Assembly: GCF_013334205.1 (NCBI RefSeq)
Contig: NZ_CP054424.1
Location: 764,001 to 828,000 of the forward strand
Length of the DNA: 64,000 nt
Reading direction: 5' to 3'
Source: Rhodoferax sp. BAB1
GTDB lineage: Bacteria; Pseudomonadota; Gammaproteobacteria; Burkholderiales; Burkholderiaceae_C
Below, one piece after another: positions 24,501 through 32,943 of this stretch. A model generated the notes under the pieces. That model ran no database searches. It saw only the letters and a list, made by a program, of their open reading frames with translations, and was not told where the DNA came from. The position numbers and the translations under genes are program-made. Position 1 is the stretch's first letter; each line of letters starts with the position of its first letter.

Positions 24501-27500
24501 GGCCCCATCACCGTGAGCAACAGCCTGGGCTCAGCCCAGAGCCCGGTCTTCACGGTGATTCGCGAACAGGACTTCAGCTTCCAGGTCAGCCCGTCCACCG
24601 TGGACGTGATCCAGGGATCCAGCGCCAGCCTGGTCCTGAACATGAGCAACACCGGCACCAACGCCTACCAGGGCCTGGCCAGGCTCAGCGCCAGCGGCCT
24701 GCCCACAGGCGTGACGGCCCAGTTCGATCCGCCCGCGCTCAGTGCCTACCAGACCGGCAAGCTCACCCTGCTGGCTGACAGCGCGGCCGCCCTGAACCAG
24801 GCCACCATCACCGTGCGTGCCGAAGCCACACTCAACGGCCTGCCCTGGGTGCGCGAGAGCCAGGTGGCTGTGCGTGTCGTCACCAAGGACAACGTCACCG
24901 GCGTCAAGGGCCGCTTCGTAACCCCCACGGGGGCCGGCATCGCCGGCATCATCGTGCGCCAGGACACCAGCACCAACCAGGTGGTGACCGACGCCGGCGG
25001 CAACTTCACGCTCACGGGCCTGTCCAGCGGGGTCACCACCCTGCGTTTTGACGCCACCCCGGCTAACAGCCTCTACCCCATCTGGCCCTACAACATCACC
25101 CTGGCGGCCAATGAGCTGCTCACCATGTCGGACTGGATCCTCCAGCCACCGCCGGCCGATGCGCTGTTCAAGCAAATTGACAACGCCACGCAAGACCAGC
25201 AGATCAGCGACGAGCGCTACCCCGGTTTTGCCATCACCCTGCCCGCAGGTGCCACCATCACCGGCTGGGACGGTGTGAAGAAAACGCGCATCGCCGTGCA
25301 GAAGATCGACCCCGACAAGCTGCCCGTGGGCGCGCCGCCCTTCCCCATGAAAGAGGCCTACCAGCTCTACTTCGGCACCCCCATGGGCGGCATCCCCAGC
25401 ACGCCCATCCCCGTGACCCTGCCCAATGTGGCCGACAAGGACCCGGGCGAGAAGGTCGAGATCTGGTGGTTTGACGGCTCCCCCATGGGCGGCACGGGCG
25501 ACTGGAAGATGGCCGGCCTGGGCACGGTGAGTGCGGATGGCAAGACCGTCAGCAGCGACCCCGGCGTGGGTATCCCGCGCTTTTGCGGTGTGTGCGGTCT
25601 GTTCAGTCTGAGCTGCCCGCCGGTACCCAAGCCGCCGCAACCTTGCCCGACCTGTGATGGCCAAGCCCAGGCTGCGGGTACCGCCGGCAACCCGGTGGAC
25701 CTGTTCACCGGCCAGGAAATGGCACGTAACAACAGCGGCCTGTCCATCGGCGGCGTGACGCCCATCGACATGGGCTTGCGCTACAACCCGATGGACGCCT
25801 TCGACAACAAGGCCGGCACCATCACCAGCTTCGGTTATGGCTGGACGTCCAGCTACGACATCAGCTTCTGGCCCATGGAGGGCGTGCAGAAGCGCCTGGT
25901 CATGCCCGGTGGCATCTACGTCAACCTGGTCGACGACGGCACGGGCAAGTACCGCCCGGTGGACGACACCCGCTATGCCGGCGGCTATGCTCGCGCTGCG
26001 TCCGGTGGTCACTGGGAATTCGTGCTCAAGGACGGTACACGCTGGTACTTCGAGCCTTTTGCCGGCATCCCGGGGGTGATCCGCGGTGGCCCGCCGCAGT
26101 TCGTGACCAAGGTCATCGACACCAGCGGCAACACCACGCTGATCAACCGCCAGAGCAACGGCCGCATCCTGTCCGTCTCCGGCCTGGCCAACCGCGGCCT
26201 GAGCGTGAGCTATGGCTCCAACGGTTTTGTGTCGCGTGTCACAGACCACACGGGACGGCGTGTGGACTATGAGTACACCAGCGAAGGCCGCATCAACAAG
26301 GTGACGGACGCGGCCAACCGCGTCACGCAATACACCTACCAGTCCGTGCCACTCTATGTCAACACGGACACTGGGGTGCCGCAGACAGCCTGTTCTGCGG
26401 ACCTCGTGCCGCCCAGCATGCGTCTGCTCAGTTCCATCCTCTACCCGGATTCAGACACGCCCACGGTCAACACTTATGGCACGGACCGTGTCGTCAAGCA
26501 GGTGACTTCCACCGGCGAAACCTGGAAGTTCGCCTACCGCCGCACCGGCGCCTGTGTGGTCAAGGTTCTGGGCGGTGAGGGCGGTCTGGAGCCAGTCGGT
26601 GGCGGCAGCGGCCGGGTCTGGGACTACACCTGCCGCGCCGGCCAGTCCCTGTCCACGCGCACCCTGGCGCCCAGCGGCGGCAACACCATCAGCCTACCCC
26701 TGGCGGGCACCTGCCCGGACGTGGAGTCGGAAGAAACCCGCGCCGCCGGCTGGCGTTTCTTTGGCGGCACGGTGCAGGAAGTCATCGTCACCCAGCCCGA
26801 TGGGCAGGTGCGCCGCAGCAAGTTCAACGCCCGCGGCCTGGCCACCGAGGCCATCGACCCCCTGGGTCAGCGCACCCAGTTCGTCTACGACGCCAAGCAG
26901 CAGAAGACCAAGTCCATCGACCCGTTGGGCCGCGAGACCAAGTACGAATACGACACCGTGGGCAACCTCACGGCCGTGGTGGACGCCCTGGGCCAGCGCA
27001 TCGAGGCCATGTACGACCCCACCTTCAACAAGCCCGTGCAGGTCACGCGCTTCCTGCTGGGTGTGCCCAGCACCCAGGGCGGGGTGGAGCTGAGTTACAC
27101 GCCGGTCTTCACCAGTGGCGCTTATGACAACGCGGGCCGCCTGACCAATGTGACCAACCCGGTGGGCCTGCAAGGCAGCTTGAGTTACAACGCCCAGGGC
27201 CTGGTCAGCCAGGCGGTGGCGCCGGCCCAGGTCAATGTGGGCAGCATCCCCGTGGTGCAGTCCGGTGTGGCCAGCAGCATCGCGCCCAACCAGCGCAAGG
27301 TCAGCCTGGGCTACACCATTGCTGGTGATCTGGCGCAGATCACCGATGCCCAGGGCAACGAGACCCGCATGGGAACGGACACGCTGGGCCGCATGACGGG
27401 CAGCACCGATGCCCTGGGCTACAGCAGCAGCCTGCAGTACAACACGCTGGACCAGGCCACCCAGGCCACTGATCCGTTGCAACAGAACACCAGTCTGAGC

Positions 27501-29384
27501 TACGACAGCGTTGGGCGGGTCACGGCCGTGAGCAACGCCGCGGGAGTTCAGATCGAACGCTATGGCTATGACGCCAAGGGCCGCTTGACCAGCAAGACCG
27601 ACGCGCTCAACCAGAGCGAGACCTATGAGTACGACGCCGCAGGCCGCCTGAGCAAGGTGACCAACCGCAAGGGCCAGCTCAGTGCCCTGGTCTACAACGA
27701 GCGCGGCCAGCTCGCCAGCCTGGAGCTGCCGGACCGCACGGTCAGCTACCAGTACGACGCCACGGGCCGCCTTAGCGAAGTGCGTGACGCGAGCAGCGTC
27801 AACAGCTATGTCTACGACGCCATCGACCGTATCGTCCAGACCACCAGCACCACGGCCGCTGGCAGCCACACCCTGGCCTACCAGTACGACAGCCTGGGCC
27901 GCATGACCCGCCGCACGCTCAGTGGCACGGGCATTGCCGCGCCGGAGGTGACGACCTACCGCTGGGACAATGCCGACCGTCTGCTGGGCCACACCACCAA
28001 CGTCGGTGGGCAGGACCACAGCACCAACTACAGCTATGACGCGGCGGGCCGCCTGAGTGCACGCAAGGTCCAGGCTGGCAACACTGTGGATCTGATCACG
28101 CAGGCTTATGGCTACGACAGCCTGGAACGCCTGAGCCAGATCAAATACCTCAAGGCGGCAGGCGCGGCCGGCGAGCAGCTCATCGAGCAGATCGACTACG
28201 AATACGACGCCAATGGCCGTCGCACCGCCCGGACCACGCTCAACGCCAACGGCACGGGACAAGGCGAAACGCCTATGACGGCGGTCTTCGATGCGGCCAA
28301 TCGCATGACGGCCATCACCCTGAACCTTGGCGGCACGAGCAAGACCTACAACCTCACGTATGACGCCAATGGCAATCTGGTGCAGAAGCAGAATGCGGCG
28401 GATACCAGTGAGCAGACGCTTTATGTATGGGATGCCAGCAACAGGCTGATCCGGATTGAGCAGAGTGGAGCGGGTGGTTCCAGTCTGTTGACGGCCAGCT
28501 ATGGTTATGACGCGTTTGGCCGTAGAGTTCAAAACACTGTGAACCAAGGCGGTCAAACCAGCACGGTGCAGTATCTTTACGAGGGGTTGCAGGCTCTAGG
28601 CGAAATAAGGGATGGAAATCTCAGCCATCGTTTGCTGACAGGATTAAGTTTGGATGAAACGATTGCCAGGATGACTTTAAGCGTTACCGGACAGAAAAAT
28701 TCTGCCCAAAGCAGGATCCTCATAACGGATGCACTAAATAGTGTCATTGCGCAGCTGCAAGATAGTAATAGCGCCAACTTGGAAAATAGCTATGCCTATA
28801 GTCCGTACGGAGAAAGCTATACAGTAGGGCCGGATGCGACGGCAAGCCAAAATCAATATACATCTCGTGAAAACGATGGGGTGACGGGGCTGTATTTCTA
28901 TCGTGCCCGATATTACGATCCAGTCGCAAAAGTTTTTATTAATACGGATCCAATTGGATTAGATGGAGGCATAAATACTTTTGCCTATGTTTCTGGAAAT
29001 CCTGTAATGTATTCAGATCCGTTAGGGCTATGGAATCCCATGAAAGGGAGTGTTTCTATGTTTAACGGAGCAAGAGGCGTTTTCCAGCTGCTCTCGGGTG
29101 GAGCGATGTTAATTTTTCAGGGTGGCGCAGCCAGTAAGGCTGCAGGTTTTTGGCGAATTAACTCTGGGATCTCCTCGCTTAAGAGGTCAAAACAGCAATG
29201 GGATGAGAGTCTGTGCGAAGACTTCGATGATGCGTCCCTAAAAAATCTTTGGGGATTGGCGCCGTTTGGTCAACATATCGATGATCCTGATGAACCTAGT
29301 GCGATTGAGTACTATAAAAATCTCCCAACAAAGGAGATTGAGCATTGGTGGGAGATATTCAAAGAAATTGGGACTCAGTTTTGA
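21582..29384 (+). CDS. Giant Rhs/YD-repeat protein with Ig-like repeats and a variable C-terminal tip
   Basis: This predicts 2600 residues. In order: signal peptide (1-34, ending VAAQ); six tandem beta repeats of about 93 residues (155-717), most closing with ASLNG; a Big_2-like domain; an IPT-like domain (about 910-993); a carboxypeptidase-regulatory-like stretch; a cysteine-rich link; a DUF6531-like opening (AGNPVDLFTGQEM, near 1365); dozens of YD repeats (1540-2425); and the Rhs core ending DPIGL ... DPLGLW. The 116 residues after DPLGLW (2485-2600) are the tip. They open with a hydrophobic stretch (FQLLSGGAMLIFQGG) and end acidic and aromatic. In related proteins the shell encloses a toxic tip released by cleavage. 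The tip matches no toxin I know. DNA from about 28560 on is clearly poorer in GC. Confidence 0.85.
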   Translation: MSWITSSKVRALLRRLQGWGAVLLLLGAAQVAAQTTIYGPQSASITPTGRGAASYADIDGFLVGRHVNGPFYISVNNNSTQWPHDKSASVEIWVNFEKVVSTGNVFTAQGAPIPTFQRSVRLRTGAPNLILVKVNGTAPVRINYQIQAGQIPVVPSTLSGLAPNPLALTNGKSGVLSATLSPTPSVAGAVTLSSADTNVAGVPGSVAYGAGQSQVAIPVQGKGVGQTTLTASLNGSARSVAVNVSPVPPRVVSLRPIYSAVQQGASGQLQVRIAPSQEQDTTVPLASSDAAKLGVPANVIVPAGQTTANFAVQGQATGLAYVTATLPGTHRPSRASAIVRVVPATVSVTSLLPATSVLTKGSTAQLTVQLSAAQSADTVVALQARTGGIVSMLASLTVPAGAMQASFNVTALEVGNTLVAATLGGSTVEAAVQVTPVPAAVAALTPASSTLIVGASGTLTVQLNSAQSTVTTVALSAQPAGTVQVPATVNVPAGQNQVEFQVSALAVGQAQVMASLNGTSQSATVVVTPQPAALASVLPSPLGLQQGASGAVTVRLNAVQNEDVTVDLAAAHPALLQVPETLLISAGQIEAEVSVQALAEGSTQFTVTLNGASTTVPVTITPPPPVLASLLPATQDLPKGKLGQLRLTLDRAAQEPALVSLSNSNTGALGLPAQVTVPAGVLAIDVPMTALTLGQSTVVASLNGSTAQVVVNVVAPEIMGITLTPSSVSLTPGQSTEVQATGTYSDGSTRNISNDPNTSWAVADAALASVSAQGRVTALQQGETVLSASQTVAPTYGNPTPSAVVDQASVTVGSPAPLAMSAAKTALVVGETVAVSITAPYAAGATPYTVNLSSSGTATLQYPSSVTINPGLTSVTFNVQAASAGTVALSASAVPFAPGQLSFTATPPIPTAIVISGLAPTSGTVGSVVTLIGEGFVSPASANTVAFAGNVPAIVQSGTAIELKVLVPETAQSGPITVSNSLGSAQSPVFTVIREQDFSFQVSPSTVDVIQGSSASLVLNMSNTGTNAYQGLARLSASGLPTGVTAQFDPPALSAYQTGKLTLLADSAAALNQATITVRAEATLNGLPWVRESQVAVRVVTKDNVTGVKGRFVTPTGAGIAGIIVRQDTSTNQVVTDAGGNFTLTGLSSGVTTLRFDATPANSLYPIWPYNITLAANELLTMSDWILQPPPADALFKQIDNATQDQQISDERYPGFAITLPAGATITGWDGVKKTRIAVQKIDPDKLPVGAPPFPMKEAYQLYFGTPMGGIPSTPIPVTLPNVADKDPGEKVEIWWFDGSPMGGTGDWKMAGLGTVSADGKTVSSDPGVGIPRFCGVCGLFSLSCPPVPKPPQPCPTCDGQAQAAGTAGNPVDLFTGQEMARNNSGLSIGGVTPIDMGLRYNPMDAFDNKAGTITSFGYGWTSSYDISFWPMEGVQKRLVMPGGIYVNLVDDGTGKYRPVDDTRYAGGYARAASGGHWEFVLKDGTRWYFEPFAGIPGVIRGGPPQFVTKVIDTSGNTTLINRQSNGRILSVSGLANRGLSVSYGSNGFVSRVTDHTGRRVDYEYTSEGRINKVTDAANRVTQYTYQSVPLYVNTDTGVPQTACSADLVPPSMRLLSSILYPDSDTPTVNTYGTDRVVKQVTSTGETWKFAYRRTGACVVKVLGGEGGLEPVGGGSGRVWDYTCRAGQSLSTRTLAPSGGNTISLPLAGTCPDVESEETRAAGWRFFGGTVQEVIVTQPDGQVRRSKFNARGLATEAIDPLGQRTQFVYDAKQQKTKSIDPLGRETKYEYDTVGNLTAVVDALGQRIEAMYDPTFNKPVQVTRFLLGVPSTQGGVELSYTPVFTSGAYDNAGRLTNVTNPVGLQGSLSYNAQGLVSQAVAPAQVNVGSIPVVQSGVASSIAPNQRKVSLGYTIAGDLAQITDAQGNETRMGTDTLGRMTGSTDALGYSSSLQYNTLDQATQATDPLQQNTSLSYDSVGRVTAVSNAAGVQIERYGYDAKGRLTSKTDALNQSETYEYDAAGRLSKVTNRKGQLSALVYNERGQLASLELPDRTVSYQYDATGRLSEVRDASSVNSYVYDAIDRIVQTTSTTAAGSHTLAYQYDSLGRMTRRTLSGTGIAAPEVTTYRWDNADRLLGHTTNVGGQDHSTNYSYDAAGRLSARKVQAGNTVDLITQAYGYDSLERLSQIKYLKAAGAAGEQLIEQIDYEYDANGRRTARTTLNANGTGQGETPMTAVFDAANRMTAITLNLGGTSKTYNLTYDANGNLVQKQNAADTSEQTLYVWDASNRLIRIEQSGAGGSSLLTASYGYDAFGRRVQNTVNQGGQTSTVQYLYEGLQALGEIRDGNLSHRLLTGLSLDETIARMTLSVTGQKNSAQSRILITDALNSVIAQLQDSNSANLENSYAYSPYGESYTVGPDATASQNQYTSRENDGVTGLYFYRARYYDPVAKVFINTDPIGLDGGINTFAYVSGNPVMYSDPLGLWNPMKGSVSMFNGARGVFQLLSGGAMLIFQGGAASKAAGFWRINSGISSLKRSKQQWDESLCEDFDDASLKNLWGLAPFGQHIDDPDEPSAIEYYKNLPTKEIEHWWEIFKEIGTQF

Positions 29385-29402
29385 TCTGATTAGAGGTGAT
29401 CA

Positions 29403-29567
29403 ATGAAAGATCTACTTTTGACAAGTTGGAATATTTTTTTGATTGCCGGCTTATTTATTCTTGCGTTGATAGGTTTTTATATATTTATGAAGTCACTAGT
29501 ACGAGGTGACGGTATTTTCATGACAATGAAGAATTTTTTGAAATTCATATTCAAAAATATGCCCTAA
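29403..29567 (+). CDS. 54-residue membrane protein, candidate immunity protein of the Rhs tip
   Basis: This short gene starts MKDLLLTSWN, 18 bases after the Rhs stop, with AGAGGTGA a few bases upstream as ribosome binding site. One hydrophobic helix (IFLIAGLFILALIGFYIFM) is followed by a basic tail rich in Lys and Phe. It is entirely on the low-GC patch that also holds the Rhs tip. Immunity genes commonly sit directly after Rhs tips, and membrane-acting toxins have membrane immunity proteins, so this is the obvious candidate. No homologue is recognised. Alternatively it is a secretion accessory protein. Confidence 0.5.
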   Translation: MKDLLLTSWNIFLIAGLFILALIGFYIFMKSLVRGDGIFMTMKNFLKFIFKNMP

Positions 29568-29596
29568 GTTTCAATGGTAAGTTCGGAGAGTTCGGC

Positions 29597-30049
29597 GTGA
29601 AAGAACAGATAGAAGATAAACTTTTTAAACCTTTGGGATCTGGGCGTGGGTTTACGCTATTAGAGTTGTTGGTCGTTGTCGCCATCATTGGTCTTCTCGC
29701 CGCCTACGTCGGCCCCAAATACTTCGGCCAACTCGGCAAATCCGAACAAGCCGTCGCCAAGTCCCAGATCGAAGCCTTCAGCCGTGCCCTCGGTGCTTAC
29801 CGCATCGACACCGGTAGCTACCCCAGCACTGAAGAAGGCCTGGGAGCCCTGGTGAACCGCCCCGCGGACAGCGCTCGTGCCGCCAAGTGGAACGGCCCTT
29901 ATCTCGAAAAAGCCGCGCCGCCCGACCCCTGGGGCAAGCCCTACCTCTACACCAGCCCGGGCAGCAAGGGCGACTTCGATCTGTTGAGCTACGGCAAGGA
30001 CGGCCAGCCCGGAGGTACGGGTGATGCGGCCGACGTCAGCAACCATTGA
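29597..30049 (+). CDS. gspG: Type II secretion major pseudopilin (GspG-like)
   Basis: This predicts 150 residues from a GTG start. The type III signal peptide is unusually long and charged (KEQIEDKLFKPLGSGRG), with cleavage expected before FTLLELLVVVAIIGLL. Glu5 of the mature pilin is present. The globular part has the GspG landmarks: YRIDTGSYPSTEEGLGALV, WNGPYLEK, PPDPWGKPYLY and YGKDGQPGG. It builds the pseudopilus that pushes cargo through the secretin. The first 30 or so codons are low in GC and the rest is GC rich, so a recombination junction may lie near 29690. It is the first gene of the secretion operon. No prepilin peptidase is in the window. Confidence 0.92.
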   Translation: MKEQIEDKLFKPLGSGRGFTLLELLVVVAIIGLLAAYVGPKYFGQLGKSEQAVAKSQIEAFSRALGAYRIDTGSYPSTEEGLGALVNRPADSARAAKWNGPYLEKAAPPDPWGKPYLYTSPGSKGDFDLLSYGKDGQPGGTGDAADVSNH

Positions 30050-30070
30050 CGGGGCGCGAGGGGCGCCTCC

Positions 30071-31258
30071 ATGAAGTTCGACGTGCGGGCGCTCAGCGCA
30101 CAGCAGCAGATTGAGGCCTTCGAACTGGAGGCCTTGGACGCTGCCCATGCGCAGACCCTGGTGCAGGCGCGTGGCCTGGCACTGCTGTCCCTGAAGGCCG
30201 CGGCGGGCAGGGCCTGGCTGCCTGCGCGGCGCAGCAAACCCTTTGACCTGTTGCTCTTCGCCCAGGAGCTGCTGGCCCTGGTGAGCGCGGGCTTGAGCGT
30301 GGTGGAGGCGCTGGACGCGCTGCTCGAGCGCGCGGCGCAGAGCCATCTGAAGGCCGTGCTGCAGCGTTTGCGTGATGCCCTGCAGCAGGGGCAGCGCCTT
30401 TCGCAGGCGCTGGCGCAACAAGGCGACGTTTTTCCGCCGCTCTTCGTGGGCGTGGTGCAGGCCGCCGAGGGCACGAGCGATCTGCCACGGGCGCTGGAGC
30501 GTTATGTGTCATACGAAACGCGGCTGCGCACCCTGAAGCACAAGGTGGTGAGCGCGGCCATCTATCCTTCCATCCTGTTCTGTGTGGGCCTGGCGGTGGC
30601 GCTCTTCCTGCTGGGTTATGTGGTGCCGCGTTTTGCCTCGGTCTACCAGGGCGGCGGGCGCAGCCTGCCCTGGGCTTCGCAGGTCTTGCTGGCCTGGGGG
30701 CAGTTCGCCGCGAACTATGCGCTCTGGCTGGTGGCCGGTCTGGCGGCGGCCGTGGTGGCCGTGGTCTGGGGTGCGCGTCGTTTGCTGCGCACGGGCCAGT
30801 GGAGCCGCCTGCTGCGGGTGTTGCCGGGTGTGCGACAGCGCCTGGAAATCTTGACACTCACGCGCCTGTACCTCACGCTGGGCATGCTGCTTGATGGCGG
30901 CATACCCATCATGCGGGCCATGCAGTTGTGTGAGGCCGTGCTGTCTCAGGACACAGTGAGCCGCCTGCAGGCCGCGCGCGGGGCCGTGGGGCAAGGGGAA
31001 AGTCTTTCTGGCGCGCTGGAACGCCAGGGCCTGGCCACGCCGGTCTCGCTGCGTATGCTGCGGGTGGGCGAACAGACGGGGCAGATGGGCCAGATGCTGG
31101 GGCGCACGGCGGCGTTTTACGACACCGAGACCACGCGCTGGATCGAGCAATTCAGCAAGGCGTTTGAGCCCATCCTGATGGCGGCCATCGGCCTGGTGAT
31201 CGGGGTGATCGTGGTGCTGCTTTACATGCCCATCTTTGAACTGGCGGGGAGCATCTGA
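30071..31258 (+). CDS. gspF: Type II secretion inner-membrane platform protein (GspF-like)
   Basis: This predicts 395 residues, the usual length. Two T2SSF domains are visible: the first opens LLLFAQELLALVSAGLSVVE and includes ALAQQGDVFPPLFVGVV; the second opens LTRLYLTLGMLLDGGIPIM and includes LRMLRVGEQTGQMGQML. Three membrane helices lie after the first domain and at the C-terminus (IGLVIGVIVVLLYMPIFEL). The protein couples the E ATPase to pseudopilus assembly. Its stop overlaps the gspE ATG by one base (TGATG), which shows tight coupling. An N-terminal cytoplasmic stretch of about 60 residues precedes the first domain, as usual. Confidence 0.93.
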   Translation: MKFDVRALSAQQQIEAFELEALDAAHAQTLVQARGLALLSLKAAAGRAWLPARRSKPFDLLLFAQELLALVSAGLSVVEALDALLERAAQSHLKAVLQRLRDALQQGQRLSQALAQQGDVFPPLFVGVVQAAEGTSDLPRALERYVSYETRLRTLKHKVVSAAIYPSILFCVGLAVALFLLGYVVPRFASVYQGGGRSLPWASQVLLAWGQFAANYALWLVAGLAAAVVAVVWGARRLLRTGQWSRLLRVLPGVRQRLEILTLTRLYLTLGMLLDGGIPIMRAMQLCEAVLSQDTVSRLQAARGAVGQGESLSGALERQGLATPVSLRMLRVGEQTGQMGQMLGRTAAFYDTETTRWIEQFSKAFEPILMAAIGLVIGVIVVLLYMPIFELAGSI

Positions 31259-32943
31259 TGAGCGATACGGCGGCGGCGCCCAGCCTGGATGGACTGCAGG
31301 GCTTGCGTGCGCGTGCCCAGGCCAGTGGCCGGCCACTGGTGGACGTGCTGGCCGAGGTGCATCAGATGCACCCGCGCGAAGCCGCGGGCTGGCTGGCGAT
31401 GCAGTTCGACCTGCCTTTCTGGGACAACCAGGCGCTGCAGCCGCAGACCGCGCGGCTGGACCTCTGGCCCATGGCCCGGGCGCAGGCCCAGCGTGCCGTG
31501 CTGCTGCAGCGCGCCGACGACCCCAGCATCTGGGTGGCAGCCCTGACCGACCCTTTTGATGGCGATGTGTTGGCCCAGCTGGAACAGGCCGCGGGCCAGG
31601 CGGTGCAGCAGGTGCTGTGCACGCCGGAAGACCTGCACGCCTATCTGACGCAGCAGGAGGCTTCTCTGCGCGCGGTGGACAGCCTGGAGGCCATGCGTTC
31701 GGACCAGACGGAGGCGGAACAGGGCATCGAGGTGCTGTCACTGGTGAGCGCCACGGATGCGGGGAGTCCAGCGGTGCGGCTGGTGAATTCCACGCTCTAC
31801 GACGCCTTGCGTGCCGGGGCCAGCGACGTGCATCTGGAGTCCACGCCCATGGGCCTGGCGGTGCGCTACCGCATCGACGGGGTGCTGGACGATGTGACGG
31901 AGATCCAGGACCGGGCCGTGGCGGAGCAGACCATCTCGCGCCTCAAGGTGCTGGCCGAGCTGGACATCGCCGAGCGGCGTGTGCCGCAGGACGGCAGCTT
32001 CCAGGTGCGTGCCCAGGGGCGGCTGATCGACCTGCGTGTGTCCATCATGCCCAGCATCCACGGAGAGGATGCGGTGGTGCGGATTCTGGACAAACAGGCC
32101 ATGATCGAAGCGCATGGCAAGCTGAGCCTGGAAGCGCTGGGTTTTGATGCGGTCGCGCTCAAGACCATGCGCGCCCTGACCGAGGCCGCCTACGGCATGC
32201 TGCTGGTGACCGGGCCCACGGGTTCCGGCAAGACCACCACGCTCTATGCCGCGCTGGCCGAGACCTATACCGGGCGGGACAAGATCATCACCATCGAAGA
32301 TCCGGTGGAATATCAGTTGCCTGGGGTTCTGCAGATACCGGTGAACGAGAAGAAGGGCCTGTCCTTTGCGCGCGGCCTGCGCTCCATCCTGCGGCACGAC
32401 CCCGACAAGATCATGGTGGGCGAAATCCGCGACCGTGAGACGGCCGAGATTGCGGTGCAGTCGGCGCTGACGGGCCACCTGGTGCTCACCACGGTGCACG
32501 CGAACAATGTGTTCGACGTGTTCGGGCGCTTCACGCACATGGGCCTGGACCCCTACACCCTGGTGTCGGCACTCAACGGCATCTGGGCTCAGCGCCTGGT
32601 ACGGGTGAACTGCACGCATTGCCGCCAGCCCTACCTGCCCGAGGCTCAGGAGTTCGAGAAGCTGGGCCTGGATGCCGGGCAGTGGACGGATGCGAAGTTC
32701 ATGAAAGGCGCGGGCTGCGGCGACTGCCGCGGCACGGGTTTCCGCGGGCGGCGTGCGATTGCAGAGTTTCTGCTGCTGGACGATGAGCTGCGCGAGATGA
32801 TCATCCAGCGCCTGCCGGTGCGCCAGATCAAGGAAGCCGCGCGCCAGCGCGGCACACGCACGCTGCTGGAGGCGGCGCTGGACCTGGTACGGGCGGGCGC
32901 CACCACTCTGGAGGAGGTGCGACGTGTCACGCTGGCGCAGTAA
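31258..32943 (+). CDS. gspE: Type II secretion ATPase (GspE-like)
   Basis: This predicts 561 residues. The N-terminal T2SSE_N-like domain is followed by a RecA-like core. Walker A is GPTGSGKTTTLYAAL near residue 318, the Asp box is YRIDGVLDDV, Walker B is KIMVGEIRDRETAE, and the His box is LTTVHANN. A tetracysteine zinc element is present in NCTHCRQPY and CGDCRGTGFRGR, typical of GspE and PilB. It hydrolyses ATP at the inner membrane to drive pseudopilus growth. Overlaps with gspF (one base) and with the next gene (20 bases) place it in the operon. No odd residues were seen. Confidence 0.95.
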   Translation: MSDTAAAPSLDGLQGLRARAQASGRPLVDVLAEVHQMHPREAAGWLAMQFDLPFWDNQALQPQTARLDLWPMARAQAQRAVLLQRADDPSIWVAALTDPFDGDVLAQLEQAAGQAVQQVLCTPEDLHAYLTQQEASLRAVDSLEAMRSDQTEAEQGIEVLSLVSATDAGSPAVRLVNSTLYDALRAGASDVHLESTPMGLAVRYRIDGVLDDVTEIQDRAVAEQTISRLKVLAELDIAERRVPQDGSFQVRAQGRLIDLRVSIMPSIHGEDAVVRILDKQAMIEAHGKLSLEALGFDAVALKTMRALTEAAYGMLLVTGPTGSGKTTTLYAALAETYTGRDKIITIEDPVEYQLPGVLQIPVNEKKGLSFARGLRSILRHDPDKIMVGEIRDRETAEIAVQSALTGHLVLTTVHANNVFDVFGRFTHMGLDPYTLVSALNGIWAQRLVRVNCTHCRQPYLPEAQEFEKLGLDAGQWTDAKFMKGAGCGDCRGTGFRGRRAIAEFLLLDDELREMIIQRLPVRQIKEAARQRGTRTLLEAALDLVRAGATTLEEVRRVTLAQ

